DNA of 8,479 nt from Chthoniobacterales bacterium (GCA_013695905.1 JACCZQ010000368.1:1-8479); one strand, 5' to 3'. Positions 1 through 7,363 are shown, numbered from the stretch's first letter. Translations and numbers: made by a program. The notes: generated by a model from the sequence alone, not told the origin.

Positions 1-3000
1 CCGAACCGCTCCGGATGGTACATCTCCTCGATCTTCGCCGCGGGCGCGATCGCCTCACCCGCTGCCACCACCCGCGCCAGATACCGCAGCGTGTAGCGTC
101 CGGGATTCAGCAGATCGACAAAGAACATCGCCCGATCCTCCCGCAGCTCGTGATGATCGCTCACCCACGCCGTCGCCAGCGCTTCGCCCGCCAGCACCTC
201 CTGTGACTTGAACGCGGGGTTGATCGGCGCCAGCAACCCCGGCAGCGGATCCTCGAGCGCTACGTAGGTCGCCCGCCGCCGCACCTCCACCTCCAGCGTC
301 ACCAGCACGCGATCACCGACCCGCAAATCGTCAGCAGGCGATAACCTCCCGTCGTCCCCGATCTTCGCATACCGCCGCGCCAACCCGAAGCCCTGATCCT
401 GCCGCGGCTGCTCCGCCAGCGGCGGCCGCGCGGACACCGTCACCTGCGAGAACACCTGCCCGCCACTCTTCGCCAAAGTCATCGGCACCCGCGCCACCGC
501 CGGCTCAATCGTCCACGTGCTCGCCACCAGCGGCGTATTCCCGCCCAGCTCGAACGGCTTCGTCGTCGCACCCCACGCTACCGTGCCGCTCGACTCCCGC
601 GGTCCCGTCTCCACATTTCGCAAATAAGAGGCGAGCGCGACGAGCGACCACGCGTTGCCTTGCGTCGTGCGCCAGTGACCATTGCTCCGTCGCGCGAACA
701 GCTCCACCGCCAGCTGATCCACCCGCGGCGACTTCTGCTGATGCTGCACCCAGGCGAGCAGGTGCAGCGCGTTCTCGCGCGCGATCGAGCCAAACCATTG
801 CTCGAGATAAGTTTCCTCCGAGCTGCGCGCTCCTAGCAACTGCTCCACCATCTGCGCCGGTCCCTTACTCGCGATGATCGCCAGCGCCACCAGCGCCCGA
901 TCTTCCGGACTGAGCCGTGCCCGCTTCTGGAAGAGCAAATCGTGGTAAGCAGGCTCGGCCCGACCCGCCACGGCCAACGAATAAACCGTCAGGCACCGAT
1001 CCGATAACCCGAACCCGGTCGCGTCCTCCGCGGTGCCGCGGAGCTGAGCGCTCAGGTAATTCATCAGCCGCATGTGATCAGTCGCCGGCACCGCAAACCC
1101 CTGCTGCTGCGCCAGCGTCAGCGCCAGCGCCGCATACGCGCTGCCCCAGAGCATCGACTCCCGCCCGCGTGGCCAGTAGCTCAGCCCGCCGTCATTCGTT
1201 TGCATCGACATCAGCAGCCGAATTCCGCCGTTCACCGCCTCCGCGATTTCCGCGTCGCTCTTCGCCAGCTCCGGCAGCGTCGCGCGCAGCTCCCGCACCG
1301 TCAGCCACGGCAGCATGCTGGACGCCGTTTGCTCCACACAACCATACGGATACGTGAGCAAATGCCGCAGCGACTCGCGCAGCTCACCCACTCGAGTATT
1401 CGTTAGGCTAACGGTCACCTCGCCCGTGCCTTCCACGATCTGCGGATCATTGATGCGCAACAGCTCCGCCGTCGCTCCCTCCACGCGGCTCGTCTGCACC
1501 TGCCGGATCAGCGGCGCCGGGTGCTTCACCTTCACGCTCGCCTCCACCGCATCCATCGGCTCGGCCACACCACCGCCGCGGGCAAACTTCACCGCCCACC
1601 GCCACTTCGCGTCGCCGAGCGCCACCACCTCCACCGGGAAATCCACCGCCACCGATCCGCGCGCCGGCAATGCCACCCGCCGGCTCGTCTCCGTCGCCCG
1701 CGCCCGCGCATCCAGCTCCAGGAACACCTCCGCCTCGCCCGCCTCATCGGTGGCGTTTGTCACCACGCTGCGCAGCACCAGCTTGTCGCCGAGATTGGCA
1801 AACGCCGGCAGCGCCGACTCGATCATGATCGGCTTGTTGATCTCAAACGCCGACTCACCGACACCGAATTGACTCTGCCGCGTCGCCGCCACCGCGATGA
1901 TCCGATACCGCGTGAGACTATCCGGCGCCGCGAACTCCACCTGCACGCGCCCAGCCGCATCGCTCCGCAGCGTCGCGTTCCAGAACGGCGTCGCGACGAA
2001 CTTTTTCCGCAGCCCGCTCATCACACCTGGGCCACCTTTCCCGTCGCCCACGAGGTAGCCCTTGTTCGCGAACTCCGCCGCCGCCATGTCCTCGCGCAGC
2101 AGCGTCGGCAGCGTTAACGCCGTCGTCACGCCGAGAGACCGCGCCTCATTGAAAAACTCCAGCGGCTCCGGCGTTTCGTAGCCGGTGAGACTCAGCACCC
2201 CTTCATCCACCGCGTAGAGAGTCACCTCCGCATCCGCCATCGGCCGGCCGCCGTGATCCCGCACCTCCGCGTCCACGCGCACCTTCTCACCCGGCCGGGA
2301 GCTGGCGCTCGCTGGCTTCACCGTCACGGCGAGTTTGTCCTGCGCCCGCGTCACATTCAGGTTCGCGTAACCGACGCGATACTCCGGCGTCTTCACCTTG
2401 CGCGGGCTGTCGTTCGCGCCGCGCAGGAGCAAGACCGAGACATACACATTCGGCGCGTCCGTCGCGGTGATCGGCACCTGCACCGAAGGCGCATTCCCAC
2501 TGAGCGGCACAATGAACGACCGCAGCACGCGATCGCGCTCCACGCTCACCAGCGCCTGCCCCGCGATCGGCGTCTTCAGCAGCAACGTCGCCGTCTCACC
2601 CGGCTCGTAGCTCTCCTTGTCCGCCACCACCTCGATGATGTAAGGATTGAGATAATTCCAATCCGTCGCGCCTTCACCCGACACCTCGAACACCATCGAG
2701 GTGAGGATCTCCCGCCCCGCCGCGTCTTTGCCGATCGCCTCCAGCAGGTACTCACCCGGCCCGCCCGCCACCGCTCCTTCGAGCAGCGCGCGCTTCGGCT
2801 TCCGATCGTCACCCGCTCCCGGCGCTGTGGTCAGCTCCTTCTCCCATAGCACCTGCAGCAGCGGCTTGCTCTCGAACTCACTCGTGTCGCCCGCCGTCGC
2901 GATGCGGTTCGTCTGCCACCGGATTTGCGTCAGCCGAATCGACGCACGCGCTCCCTGCTCCAGTGGCTCCCCTTCCGGATCCAACGCAATCAGCTCCACC

Positions 3001-5639
3001 GGCAGCGGCGCGCCTTCCGGCACTACATTCTCAAACCGCCGCAGCCCGAAATAGAAATCCGAGCTGTGCTGCACAAACGAGCGGGACTCCGCCACCGTCT
3101 GCTGGTTCAAATCGGTCACCTCAGTGAGCAGCTTCGCCGCGCGTGGTTGCGGCGCCTTTGTGTTCACCGGCAGCGGCGTCGTGATCGTGGCGCGGCCATT
3201 CTCATCCACCGCCACATCCCCTTGCGCGTCGAAACGCGACACGCGATCGAGGGCGCGATTCAACCGCGCATCGTAAACCGCATTTCCAAACGCGTAGTCG
3301 CTGAAACCCTCCGGATTGAAAGGATCGTCCCGGGCCACCAGTGACCAGGTGAGCTTCGCCTTCGTCAGCGGCGCGCCCATGAAATATTTCGCCGTCACCG
3401 GCAGCGACAATTGTGTGCTCCCCCGCGTCTCCGGCGGCGCCGGCAGCACAATCTCGAACGCATTCGGCCGATACTCCTGCACCTGGAAGGAGGTCGAGCC
3501 GCCGAGCTGCTCCCCTTTCCCGCCGAACGCCTGCACACTGTAACGCCCTAACGAGCCCCCCGGTAACACCACCTCCTGTGCGAACGAGCCGAACTCCGAG
3601 AGCGTGACCTCTCCGAGGAAAACCTGCTGCTCCTTCGAATCGCTCACCCGCACCGTCAGCTGCCTGCCCGCCGGCACGCGCGCCTCGCCGGAGCGCGGAT
3701 CAAGCGCGTACCCCTTCAGGTAAACAGTGTCGCCCGGCTTATAAACGCCGCGCTCCGTGAACAAGAAAATCGAGCGCGAATAGCGGCCGTCATCATTCGG
3801 ATCGAAGTATTGCTGCGTCACCCCCATGCGGTAGAGCGGTACCTCGCTCTCGCCCGCCGAGAGCGGAATCAGATGAGCGTCGCTCGCGGTGACGGCAAAC
3901 ACCCACCGCGCCTCCTCCTCCCGCGGCATCCGCGCATTTCCTTGCGCATCCGTCGTCACCGCGCTGCCGAGCACATTGAGCTCCCGATCCACCAGGCGCA
4001 GCTCCGCGCCCGCGATGCCTTTGCCGCTGGCCAACGAAAAGACGTGCAGGTGCGACTCCGCGCGATCGCGTTTCCACGTCGCCCCGAGGTCGGTAAGCTG
4101 CAGCAGCGTCTGCGTGCCAACGCGCTTCCCGCCTTCGCCTAACGAGTCGAGCGATTCCGCGGTGAACAGCACCGCGCCGGTGCGGTTCGCGCCGACCACT
4201 TCATCCCAGTTTAGCGGCACCGTCTGTTGCGCATCGATCTCGCCGCCGGGCTCGAATTCCTTCGTCCAAATCACCTCCCCGGCCAGCGCCTCCACCTCGA
4301 CGCGGGAGTAGGACTCGTCGCCACCTTCGTCCGGCATCTCCATGTAGCGATCGAACGCCTTCGCCGCGGCCGCGACAGCTTCGCCGCGGAACAACTTGGC
4401 GGAGACTCGCACGCGCGGCACGTTCACCGAGATAAGCCGCAGCTGCCGCCCGCCACCGGCGAATTGGTGGGCAGCGAAATCCGGGAAGTAGAGCCGCGGC
4501 GGGATCTTTTCGAAAATGAGCGCGTGCGTCGATGTGCTCGCGGTGGCGGTCGGCTCCTGCGCGGGCAGGCCGGCGTTGATCGTGACGCGGTAAGGCGTGC
4601 CGAGAGCGAATTCCCCGCGGAAGGTGACGGTGTTATCCTCCAGCTTCGGCTTCAGGTTCGGGGGCGCGGGCTCCACCTTTATCCACTGGCCGATGTTCTC
4701 CACCGTCACGTCATCGGCGAGCGATTTGTTGAACTCGAGGGTGATGCGACGGCCTTCAATGCGGTTATTCCCGGCCTCCACCGTCTCCGGCTGGAATGGA
4801 CGGACGGTGCCGATCTCAATCTCCTCGCGGAACGGCAGCACCGTCTTTTTGTCGGCCGCCGGTAAACCGCGCTCCAGCACGAGGCGCCATTCCGCGCCGG
4901 GCGGGAGAGGTTTCACGGGCGCGACATAGAGAACGTTGCGCCGCGCGGGCGGCAGCTCTCCGGAGCCCTCCTCGTCCCATTCCGCCGCTTCGGAAGCGGG
5001 GCCATCGGCTGGTTTCTCGCCCCACGTCAGTAAAGTCCGATCCTGGCTCTGGTATCTGGGAAACTGCCGCTCCGGTTTCGTGGGATCATCCGCCTGCTCC
5101 ACGCGCGCCTCGACGCGGCTCCCGGCCGCATCGACGTAGCGGAAGAACTTCGCTGCCGCGGCGGCATTCACGTCGGCATTGAAAAGGATGAGGTGGCGCG
5201 GGAGGACAGTCGCGTTCTCCGACGCGATGTAGCCCAGAGCGTTGGTGCCTTTGATGCGAAACGGCGGCGTCTCCGCGACTTCCTTGAGCCGCGCCGTCAC
5301 CGGCTTGCCCGCGGCGTTCTTCAGCCCGCCGCGCAGTGTGATGATGAACCGCGTGCCGAGCGGCAGAACGCCTTCGGGGGTGAAGGTGCCGCTGCGCGTG
5401 CTGAGCCACGTGAAGGTGCCCGGGAGCGGCGGCGCAAAGAGCAGCGGCGAAACCTCTGCCGGCCGGCCAATCTGCTCCGGCCGCACCATCTCGGTAGCGA
5501 ACCGCACCTCAAAGGTGCTGTCTGCCTGCAGCTGACGCGAGGGGAGGAGGAGCTGCACCGGCGGCTCCTGTGCGAGGAGCGGCGCCGACAACAAAGCAAT
5601 GAGAGCGAACGATATGCGGGAGAAGTGTAACGTATGCAA
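1..5639 (-). CDS. Exported alpha-2-macroglobulin family protein with thioester (3' end beyond window)
   Basis: Bacterial alpha-2-macroglobulin, a periplasmic protease trap: a protease cuts the bait region, the protein changes shape, and an activated thioester binds the protease covalently. The frame is open from TTG at 5639 to the window edge (1,879 codons), with no internal stop. Residues 1-23 are a signal peptide (core SFALIALLSAPLLA, then QEPP); there is no lipobox Cys, unlike E. coli YfhM. In order: N-terminal Ig/MG-like domains (about 30-520), bacterial MG3 (about 525-600), MG2 with RGVYKPGDTVYLKG (630-643), bait-region domain (about 1000-1150, with YAVDEGVL at 1142-1149), the A2M core with PFW (W1220) and PDSLTRY (about 1239-1245), thioester motif YPYGCVEQ (1430-1437, Cys1434), an alpha-helical thioester domain, and a C-terminal MG10-like domain ending near KIEEMYHPERFG, which normally lies close to the C-terminus. 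Only a few dozen codons at most should be missing. It is longer than YfhM (about 1,650). The TTG start is chosen because it alone gives the signal peptide in frame. Confidence 0.95.
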   Translation of the reverse strand, partial: MHTLHFSRISFALIALLSAPLLAQEPPVQLLLPSRQLQADSTFEVRFATEMVRPEQIGRPAEVSPLLFAPPLPGTFTWLSTRSGTFTPEGVLPLGTRFIITLRGGLKNAAGKPVTARLKEVAETPPFRIKGTNALGYIASENATVLPRHLILFNADVNAAAAAKFFRYVDAAGSRVEARVEQADDPTKPERQFPRYQSQDRTLLTWGEKPADGPASEAAEWDEEGSGELPPARRNVLYVAPVKPLPPGAEWRLVLERGLPAADKKTVLPFREEIEIGTVRPFQPETVEAGNNRIEGRRITLEFNKSLADDVTVENIGQWIKVEPAPPNLKPKLEDNTVTFRGEFALGTPYRVTINAGLPAQEPTATASTSTHALIFEKIPPRLYFPDFAAHQFAGGGRQLRLISVNVPRVRVSAKLFRGEAVAAAAKAFDRYMEMPDEGGDESYSRVEVEALAGEVIWTKEFEPGGEIDAQQTVPLNWDEVVGANRTGAVLFTAESLDSLGEGGKRVGTQTLLQLTDLGATWKRDRAESHLHVFSLASGKGIAGAELRLVDRELNVLGSAVTTDAQGNARMPREEEARWVFAVTASDAHLIPLSAGESEVPLYRMGVTQQYFDPNDDGRYSRSIFLFTERGVYKPGDTVYLKGYALDPRSGEARVPAGRQLTVRVSDSKEQQVFLGEVTLSEFGSFAQEVVLPGGSLGRYSVQAFGGKGEQLGGSTSFQVQEYRPNAFEIVLPAPPETRGSTQLSLPVTAKYFMGAPLTKAKLTWSLVARDDPFNPEGFSDYAFGNAVYDARLNRALDRVSRFDAQGDVAVDENGRATITTPLPVNTKAPQPRAAKLLTEVTDLNQQTVAESRSFVQHSSDFYFGLRRFENVVPEGAPLPVELIALDPEGEPLEQGARASIRLTQIRWQTNRIATAGDTSEFESKPLLQVLWEKELTTAPGAGDDRKPKRALLEGAVAGGPGEYLLEAIGKDAAGREILTSMVFEVSGEGATDWNYLNPYIIEVVADKESYEPGETATLLLKTPIAGQALVSVERDRVLRSFIVPLSGNAPSVQVPITATDAPNVYVSVLLLRGANDSPRKVKTPEYRVGYANLNVTRAQDKLAVTVKPASASSRPGEKVRVDAEVRDHGGRPMADAEVTLYAVDEGVLSLTGYETPEPLEFFNEARSLGVTTALTLPTLLREDMAAAEFANKGYLVGDGKGGPGVMSGLRKKFVATPFWNATLRSDAAGRVQVEFAAPDSLTRYRIIAVAATRQSQFGVGESAFEINKPIMIESALPAFANLGDKLVLRSVVTNATDEAGEAEVFLELDARARATETSRRVALPARGSVAVDFPVEVVALGDAKWRWAVKFARGGGVAEPMDAVEASVKVKHPAPLIRQVQTSRVEGATAELLRINDPQIVEGTGEVTVSLTNTRVGELRESLRHLLTYPYGCVEQTASSMLPWLTVRELRATLPELAKSDAEIAEAVNGGIRLLMSMQTNDGGLSYWPRGRESMLWGSAYAALALTLAQQQGFAVPATDHMRLMNYLSAQLRGTAEDATGFGLSDRCLTVYSLAVAGRAEPAYHDLLFQKRARLSPEDRALVALAIIASKGPAQMVEQLLGARSSEETYLEQWFGSIARENALHLLAWVQHQQKSPRVDQLAVELFARRSNGHWRTTQGNAWSLVALASYLRNVETGPRESSGTVAWGATTKPFELGGNTPLVASTWTIEPAVARVPMTLAKSGGQVFSQVTVSARPPLAEQPRQDQGFGLARRYAKIGDDGRLSPADDLRVGDRVLVTLEVEVRRRATYVALEDPLPGLLAPINPAFKSQEVLAGEALATAWVSDHHELREDRAMFFVDLLNPGRYTLRYLARVVAAGEAIAPAAKIEEMYHPERF
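1329..1352 (-). other. Thioester motif of the macroglobulin (YPYGCVEQ)
   Basis: Codons for YPYGCVEQ, with the Cys codon at 1340-1338 and the Gln codon at 1331-1329. In this family the Cys side chain and the Gln three residues later condense into the internal thioester that attacks a trapped protease. Both residues are present, so this copy should be competent for covalent trapping. Only one other Cys was noticed in the translation (in SDRCLT, just over 100 residues further on), so the chemistry is unlikely to be confused by disulfides. Confidence 0.93.
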
Positions 5640-5675
5640 CGTCCATGGATACGGACAGAATCGGGCGATTCTTTC

Positions 5676-5685
5676 AATAAATATT
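5676..5685 (-). promoter_or_regulatory. AT-only patch, possible promoter element of the macroglobulin gene
   Basis: Ten bases of pure A/T lie in an otherwise GC-rich spacer. On the minus strand they read AATATTTATT, about 37-46 bases before the TTG start. Position and composition suit a -10 region or AT-rich promoter core, which would give a leader of about 25-30 bases. The match to TATAAT is poor and I see no convincing -35, so this is a location guess rather than a recognised consensus. Confidence 0.25.
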
Positions 5686-5771
5686 CGCCGTGGCTGAGAT
5701 GCTCGCGGTGTGCCGCGGAGCTACTTTTCAGCTTGCGCGCGGCAGGCGATGCGGGACGATTAGCGAGCTAC

Positions 5772-5855
5772 GCCGGCGTGGCGGAATTGGCAGACGCGCT
5801 AGACTCAAAATCTGGTACTCGCAAGAGTGTGTGGGTTCGAGCCCCTCCGCCGGTA
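5772..5855 (+). tRNA. tRNA-Leu (anticodon CAA)
   Basis: Delivers leucine to UUG codons. The cloverleaf can be drawn: acceptor stem GCCGGCG (5772-5778) pairs with CGCCGGT (5848-5854, a G-U at the end pair), discriminator A at 5855. The D-arm GCGGAATTGGCAGACGC is typical of leucine tRNAs. The anticodon stem CTAGA/TCTGG closes the loop CTCAAAA, putting CAA at 5806-5808. The long class II variable arm has the hairpin ACTC-GCAA-GAGT. The T-arm has TTCGAGC in its loop with GTGGG/CCCTC as stem, leaving one T-T mismatch at the second pair. The 3' CCA is not encoded. It is the only plus-strand gene here. It is divergent from the macroglobulin gene and convergent with the 189-residue gene, whose stop codon is 18 bases beyond it. 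Confidence 0.95.
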
Positions 5856-5873
5856 GCTGCCCCGGCTCCGCGA

Positions 5874-6443
5874 TTACTTTGTCCGCTTCAGAATTGCGGA
5901 ATACCGCGGCTTCGCGTGCCGCTCCAGCGAATAGCGGAACTGCTGCTCATCATCGCTGATCGTCAGCGTCCAGACGTTCGTCGCCGCGTCGGGGATTAAT
6001 TGCGCGGTGTGATCATCCGCCGCGAAACTCTGCTGCGTGGCAGTGCCTTCTTTGGTGGCCCAACCGCCGTACATCGTCTCCTTGTGCGGCGTCCCGTCGG
6101 GATCTCGATGGTCGTGCTTCAGGAGCAACCCCTTGTCGCTCCGCGTCAGCACCCAGGTGCGGGAGGTGTCGTCGCCAACGCGAAACGGGATGCGGATCTC
6201 CTCCTCGGTGCAGGTCTCGATGAACATGACGAGCTTCTTGCCCGCGAAGTCGTGTTTCGGATCCTCGGGAAACTCGGTCACGCCTTCGAATTGCTCACCG
6301 CAGAGTTTCTTCACGTTCTCGAAAAAGAGACGCTGCGCGGAGTCTTTGGCAGGAGCTTCGGGCTCCGTCGCGCGGCTAATCGAGTGGACCACAATCAAAA
6401 CGGCCGCCACGGCCACGGCTGCACAGAGAGAATTTCTTTTCAC
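5874..6443 (-). CDS. Exported protein of unknown function, 189 residues
   Basis: I do not recognise a named family. The chosen start is GTG at 6443, because the protein then opens with basic KRNS and a hydrophobic stretch (about residues 7-19, AAVAVAAVLIVV), a clear export signal or membrane anchor. A longer reading from ATG at 6524 would put 27 polar residues ahead of it, drawn from the repeat-like spacer. The mature part looks like a compact globular beta-rich domain. Notable segments are FAGKKLVMFIETC (66-78), IPFRVGDDTSRTWVLTRSD (85-103), KHDHRDPDG (109-117), TMYGG (123-127) and NVWTLTI (156-162). The His/Asp-rich KHDHRD patch is striking and could bind a metal or ligand, but that is conjecture. 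Cys48 and Cys78 are the only cysteines after the signal region and could pair in the periplasm. It ends with TAA, convergent with the tRNA-Leu gene, with no obvious terminator between them. Confidence 0.8.
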   Translation of the reverse strand: MKRNSLCAAVAVAAVLIVVHSISRATEPEAPAKDSAQRLFFENVKKLCGEQFEGVTEFPEDPKHDFAGKKLVMFIETCTEEEIRIPFRVGDDTSRTWVLTRSDKGLLLKHDHRDPDGTPHKETMYGGWATKEGTATQQSFAADDHTAQLIPDAATNVWTLTISDDEQQFRYSLERHAKPRYSAILKRTK

Positions 6444-6487
6444 GCACTGATCTTCTACCGATCGTGGCGCGGAGGCGAGAAAGTTCT

Positions 6488-6499
6488 CTCCTGCAGGAG
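6488..6499. repeat. Perfect 12-base palindrome CTCCTGCAGGAG
   Basis: A perfect inverted repeat upstream of the GTG start at 6443. It sits where an operator for the 189-residue gene could lie, but it also abuts the chain of hairpins running up to 6625, so it may simply be the edge of that repeat element. Confidence 0.4.
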
Positions 6500-6625
6500 T
6501 GACTGTTTCCGTCACCCGTTTCACGGGTTTGGATGTTTGCCTGCGGGCCGATTCCCGGAGTTCCGCTGCGCTGCCCTCCGGGCTTTATTCCGACACACCC
6601 TTCGGGCGTTCCGAACTCGATCGGT
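6499..6625. repeat. Cluster of inverted repeats, candidate REP-like intergenic element
   Basis: Several stem-loops lie next to each other in a non-coding spacer. GTGAC (6499-6503) pairs with GTCAC (6511-6515), loop of 7. ACCCG (6514-6518) pairs with CGGGT (6524-6528), loop of 5. CCCGGAG (6554-6560) pairs perfectly with CTCCGGG (6576-6582), loop of 15. CCCTTCGGG is a small 3-base-pair hairpin flanked by two TTCCGA direct repeats. CCGA and TCGG close a further small stem near 6611-6624. This density of GC hairpins outside genes is typical of dispersed palindromic repeats. The alternative is terminators and operators for the two neighbouring genes, but no T-tract follows the main stem. No second copy was seen in this window. 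Confidence 0.4.
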
Positions 6626-6694
6626 GCAAGCATCAAAACCCACCGCGTTGCACTTCCTGCGCGAGGACGACGCCGGAGCAGAATTGACGAAGTT

Positions 6695-7300
6695 CTATCC
6701 GCCGGGCACCGAACCCTGACCGCCGAAATCCTGCATCCGCTTTAGATCATCCTGGTTGCCCTTGGTGATATTAGCGCGAGGAGCGCCAGGCGAACCTTCG
6801 GGCACCCACTTGCCGCCCATGTTGCTGCCCAGCTCCGGTGGCATCCAAACGAAGCGCTTGCCATTGATGATCTTTACGCTGCCGGCCACCACCGGGCCTT
6901 TCGAACTCGCCACCGCTTCCGCTCCGGCGTTTGCGCCGACCTGACCAGTCACTCTCGTGGCACGCTTGATCTCGAAGTTTATCGCGACACCGCTCCCGAA
7001 TTTTTCTGCGGGGGCCGTGGACTGGCTCGACTCGCCTCTTCCACTGTTCACTGCGATGGTGATGTTGCTGCCCTTCAGCGCGGCCGCGTGCTTCGATCGA
7101 AACTCGGCCGTGTAGCTGCCCGGACTCAATTCCGACGTGGCGAAGTTGCCACGCGCGTCGGTTTTTCCCTTGAAGACGGCGGTGCCATTCGGCTTCTGCT
7201 TCACGGTGACGTCGAAGCTCACTGTCTGCGGGGCGGCCGAGGCGGTGAGCGCGCCGAAGGCGAAGGCGAAAACCAACACTGAGCTGCGCAGATTATTCAT
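6695..7300 (-). CDS. Exported protein with carboxypeptidase-regulatory-like domain, 201 residues
   Basis: Function unknown. Start taken at ATG 7300; an in-frame TTG at 7309 would add only three residues and falls in the T-tract of a probable terminator. Residues 1-22 form a signal peptide (hydrophobic VLVFAFAFGALTASA, cleavage about ASA/APQ). Residues about 27-68 fit a carboxypeptidase D regulatory-like beta-sandwich repeat, with the typical pattern T-D-x-x-G-N-F (47-53) followed by L-S-P-G-S-Y (58-63). Residues 86-104 are Ser/Gly/Ala-rich linker. Residues 106-122 (INFEIKR, RVTGQV) look like more beta strands. The C-terminal part carries a Trp/Pro/Gly-rich segment, GKRFVWMPPELGSNMGGKW (147-165), that looks constrained, then a polar tail. 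No cysteine and no membrane segment after the signal, so probably a soluble periplasmic or secreted protein. It ends with TAG, 251 bases from the next gene downstream. Confidence 0.85.
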   Translation of the reverse strand: MNNLRSSVLVFAFAFGALTASAAPQTVSFDVTVKQKPNGTAVFKGKTDARGNFATSELSPGSYTAEFRSKHAAALKGSNITIAVNSGRGESSQSTAPAEKFGSGVAINFEIKRATRVTGQVGANAGAEAVASSKGPVVAGSVKIINGKRFVWMPPELGSNMGGKWVPEGSPGAPRANITKGNQDDLKRMQDFGGQGSVPGG

Positions 7301-7307
7301 AGTGATC

Positions 7308-7345
7308 AAAAAACTAACAGAGCGCCTCGGCGAGGTGCAACTCTG
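7308..7345 (-). terminator. Probable intrinsic terminator after the DUF885 gene
   Basis: Read on the minus strand, a stem of GCACCTC/GAGGCGC (one G-U pair, loop GCC) is extended by CAGA/TCTG with a 3-base bulge, then followed by TTAGTTTTTT. It begins 19 bases past the DUF885 stop codon. The T-tract ends only 7 bases before the ATG of the 201-residue gene. The overlapping alternative hairpin CTCTG-TTTTTT-CAGAG (7341-7356) shares bases with the outer stem. On the plus strand the stem is followed by AAAAAA, so it does not look bidirectional. Confidence 0.6.
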
Positions 7346-7363
7346 AAAAAACAGAGAATCGGA

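Noticed and set aside
505..798. Minus-strand frames within the macroglobulin gene (505-798, 2576-2812, 3793-4077, 5086-5409, 5321-5677)
   Set aside because: They are in other frames of a continuous, well-conserved gene; low-complexity composition and no family resemblance.
1315..2849. Long plus-strand open frames (1315-1872, 1521-2117, 2253-2849) and similar ones up to 4865
   Set aside because: They lie opposite the macroglobulin gene, are Arg/His/Pro- or Ser-rich with no recognisable domain, and arise from strong GC bias at its third codon positions.
5733..5761. TTGCGC - 17 bases - ACGATT as a promoter for the tRNA
   Set aside because: The spacing is good, but the -10 matches the consensus at only two positions and would leave almost no tRNA leader.
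6444..6524. Longer start (ATG 6524) for the 189-residue protein
   Set aside because: It would add 27 polar residues before the export signal and derive from the repeat element; GTG at 6443 places the signal peptide at the N-terminus.
6376..6636. Minus-strand 86-residue frame over the repeat region
   Set aside because: Its translation is the palindromic repeat read as protein, and its C-terminal part overlaps the signal-peptide codons of the 189-residue gene in another frame.
6000..6719. Plus-strand 239-residue frame
   Set aside because: Antisense to the 189-residue exported protein, crosses the repeat-rich spacer and enters the end of the next gene; no domain signature.
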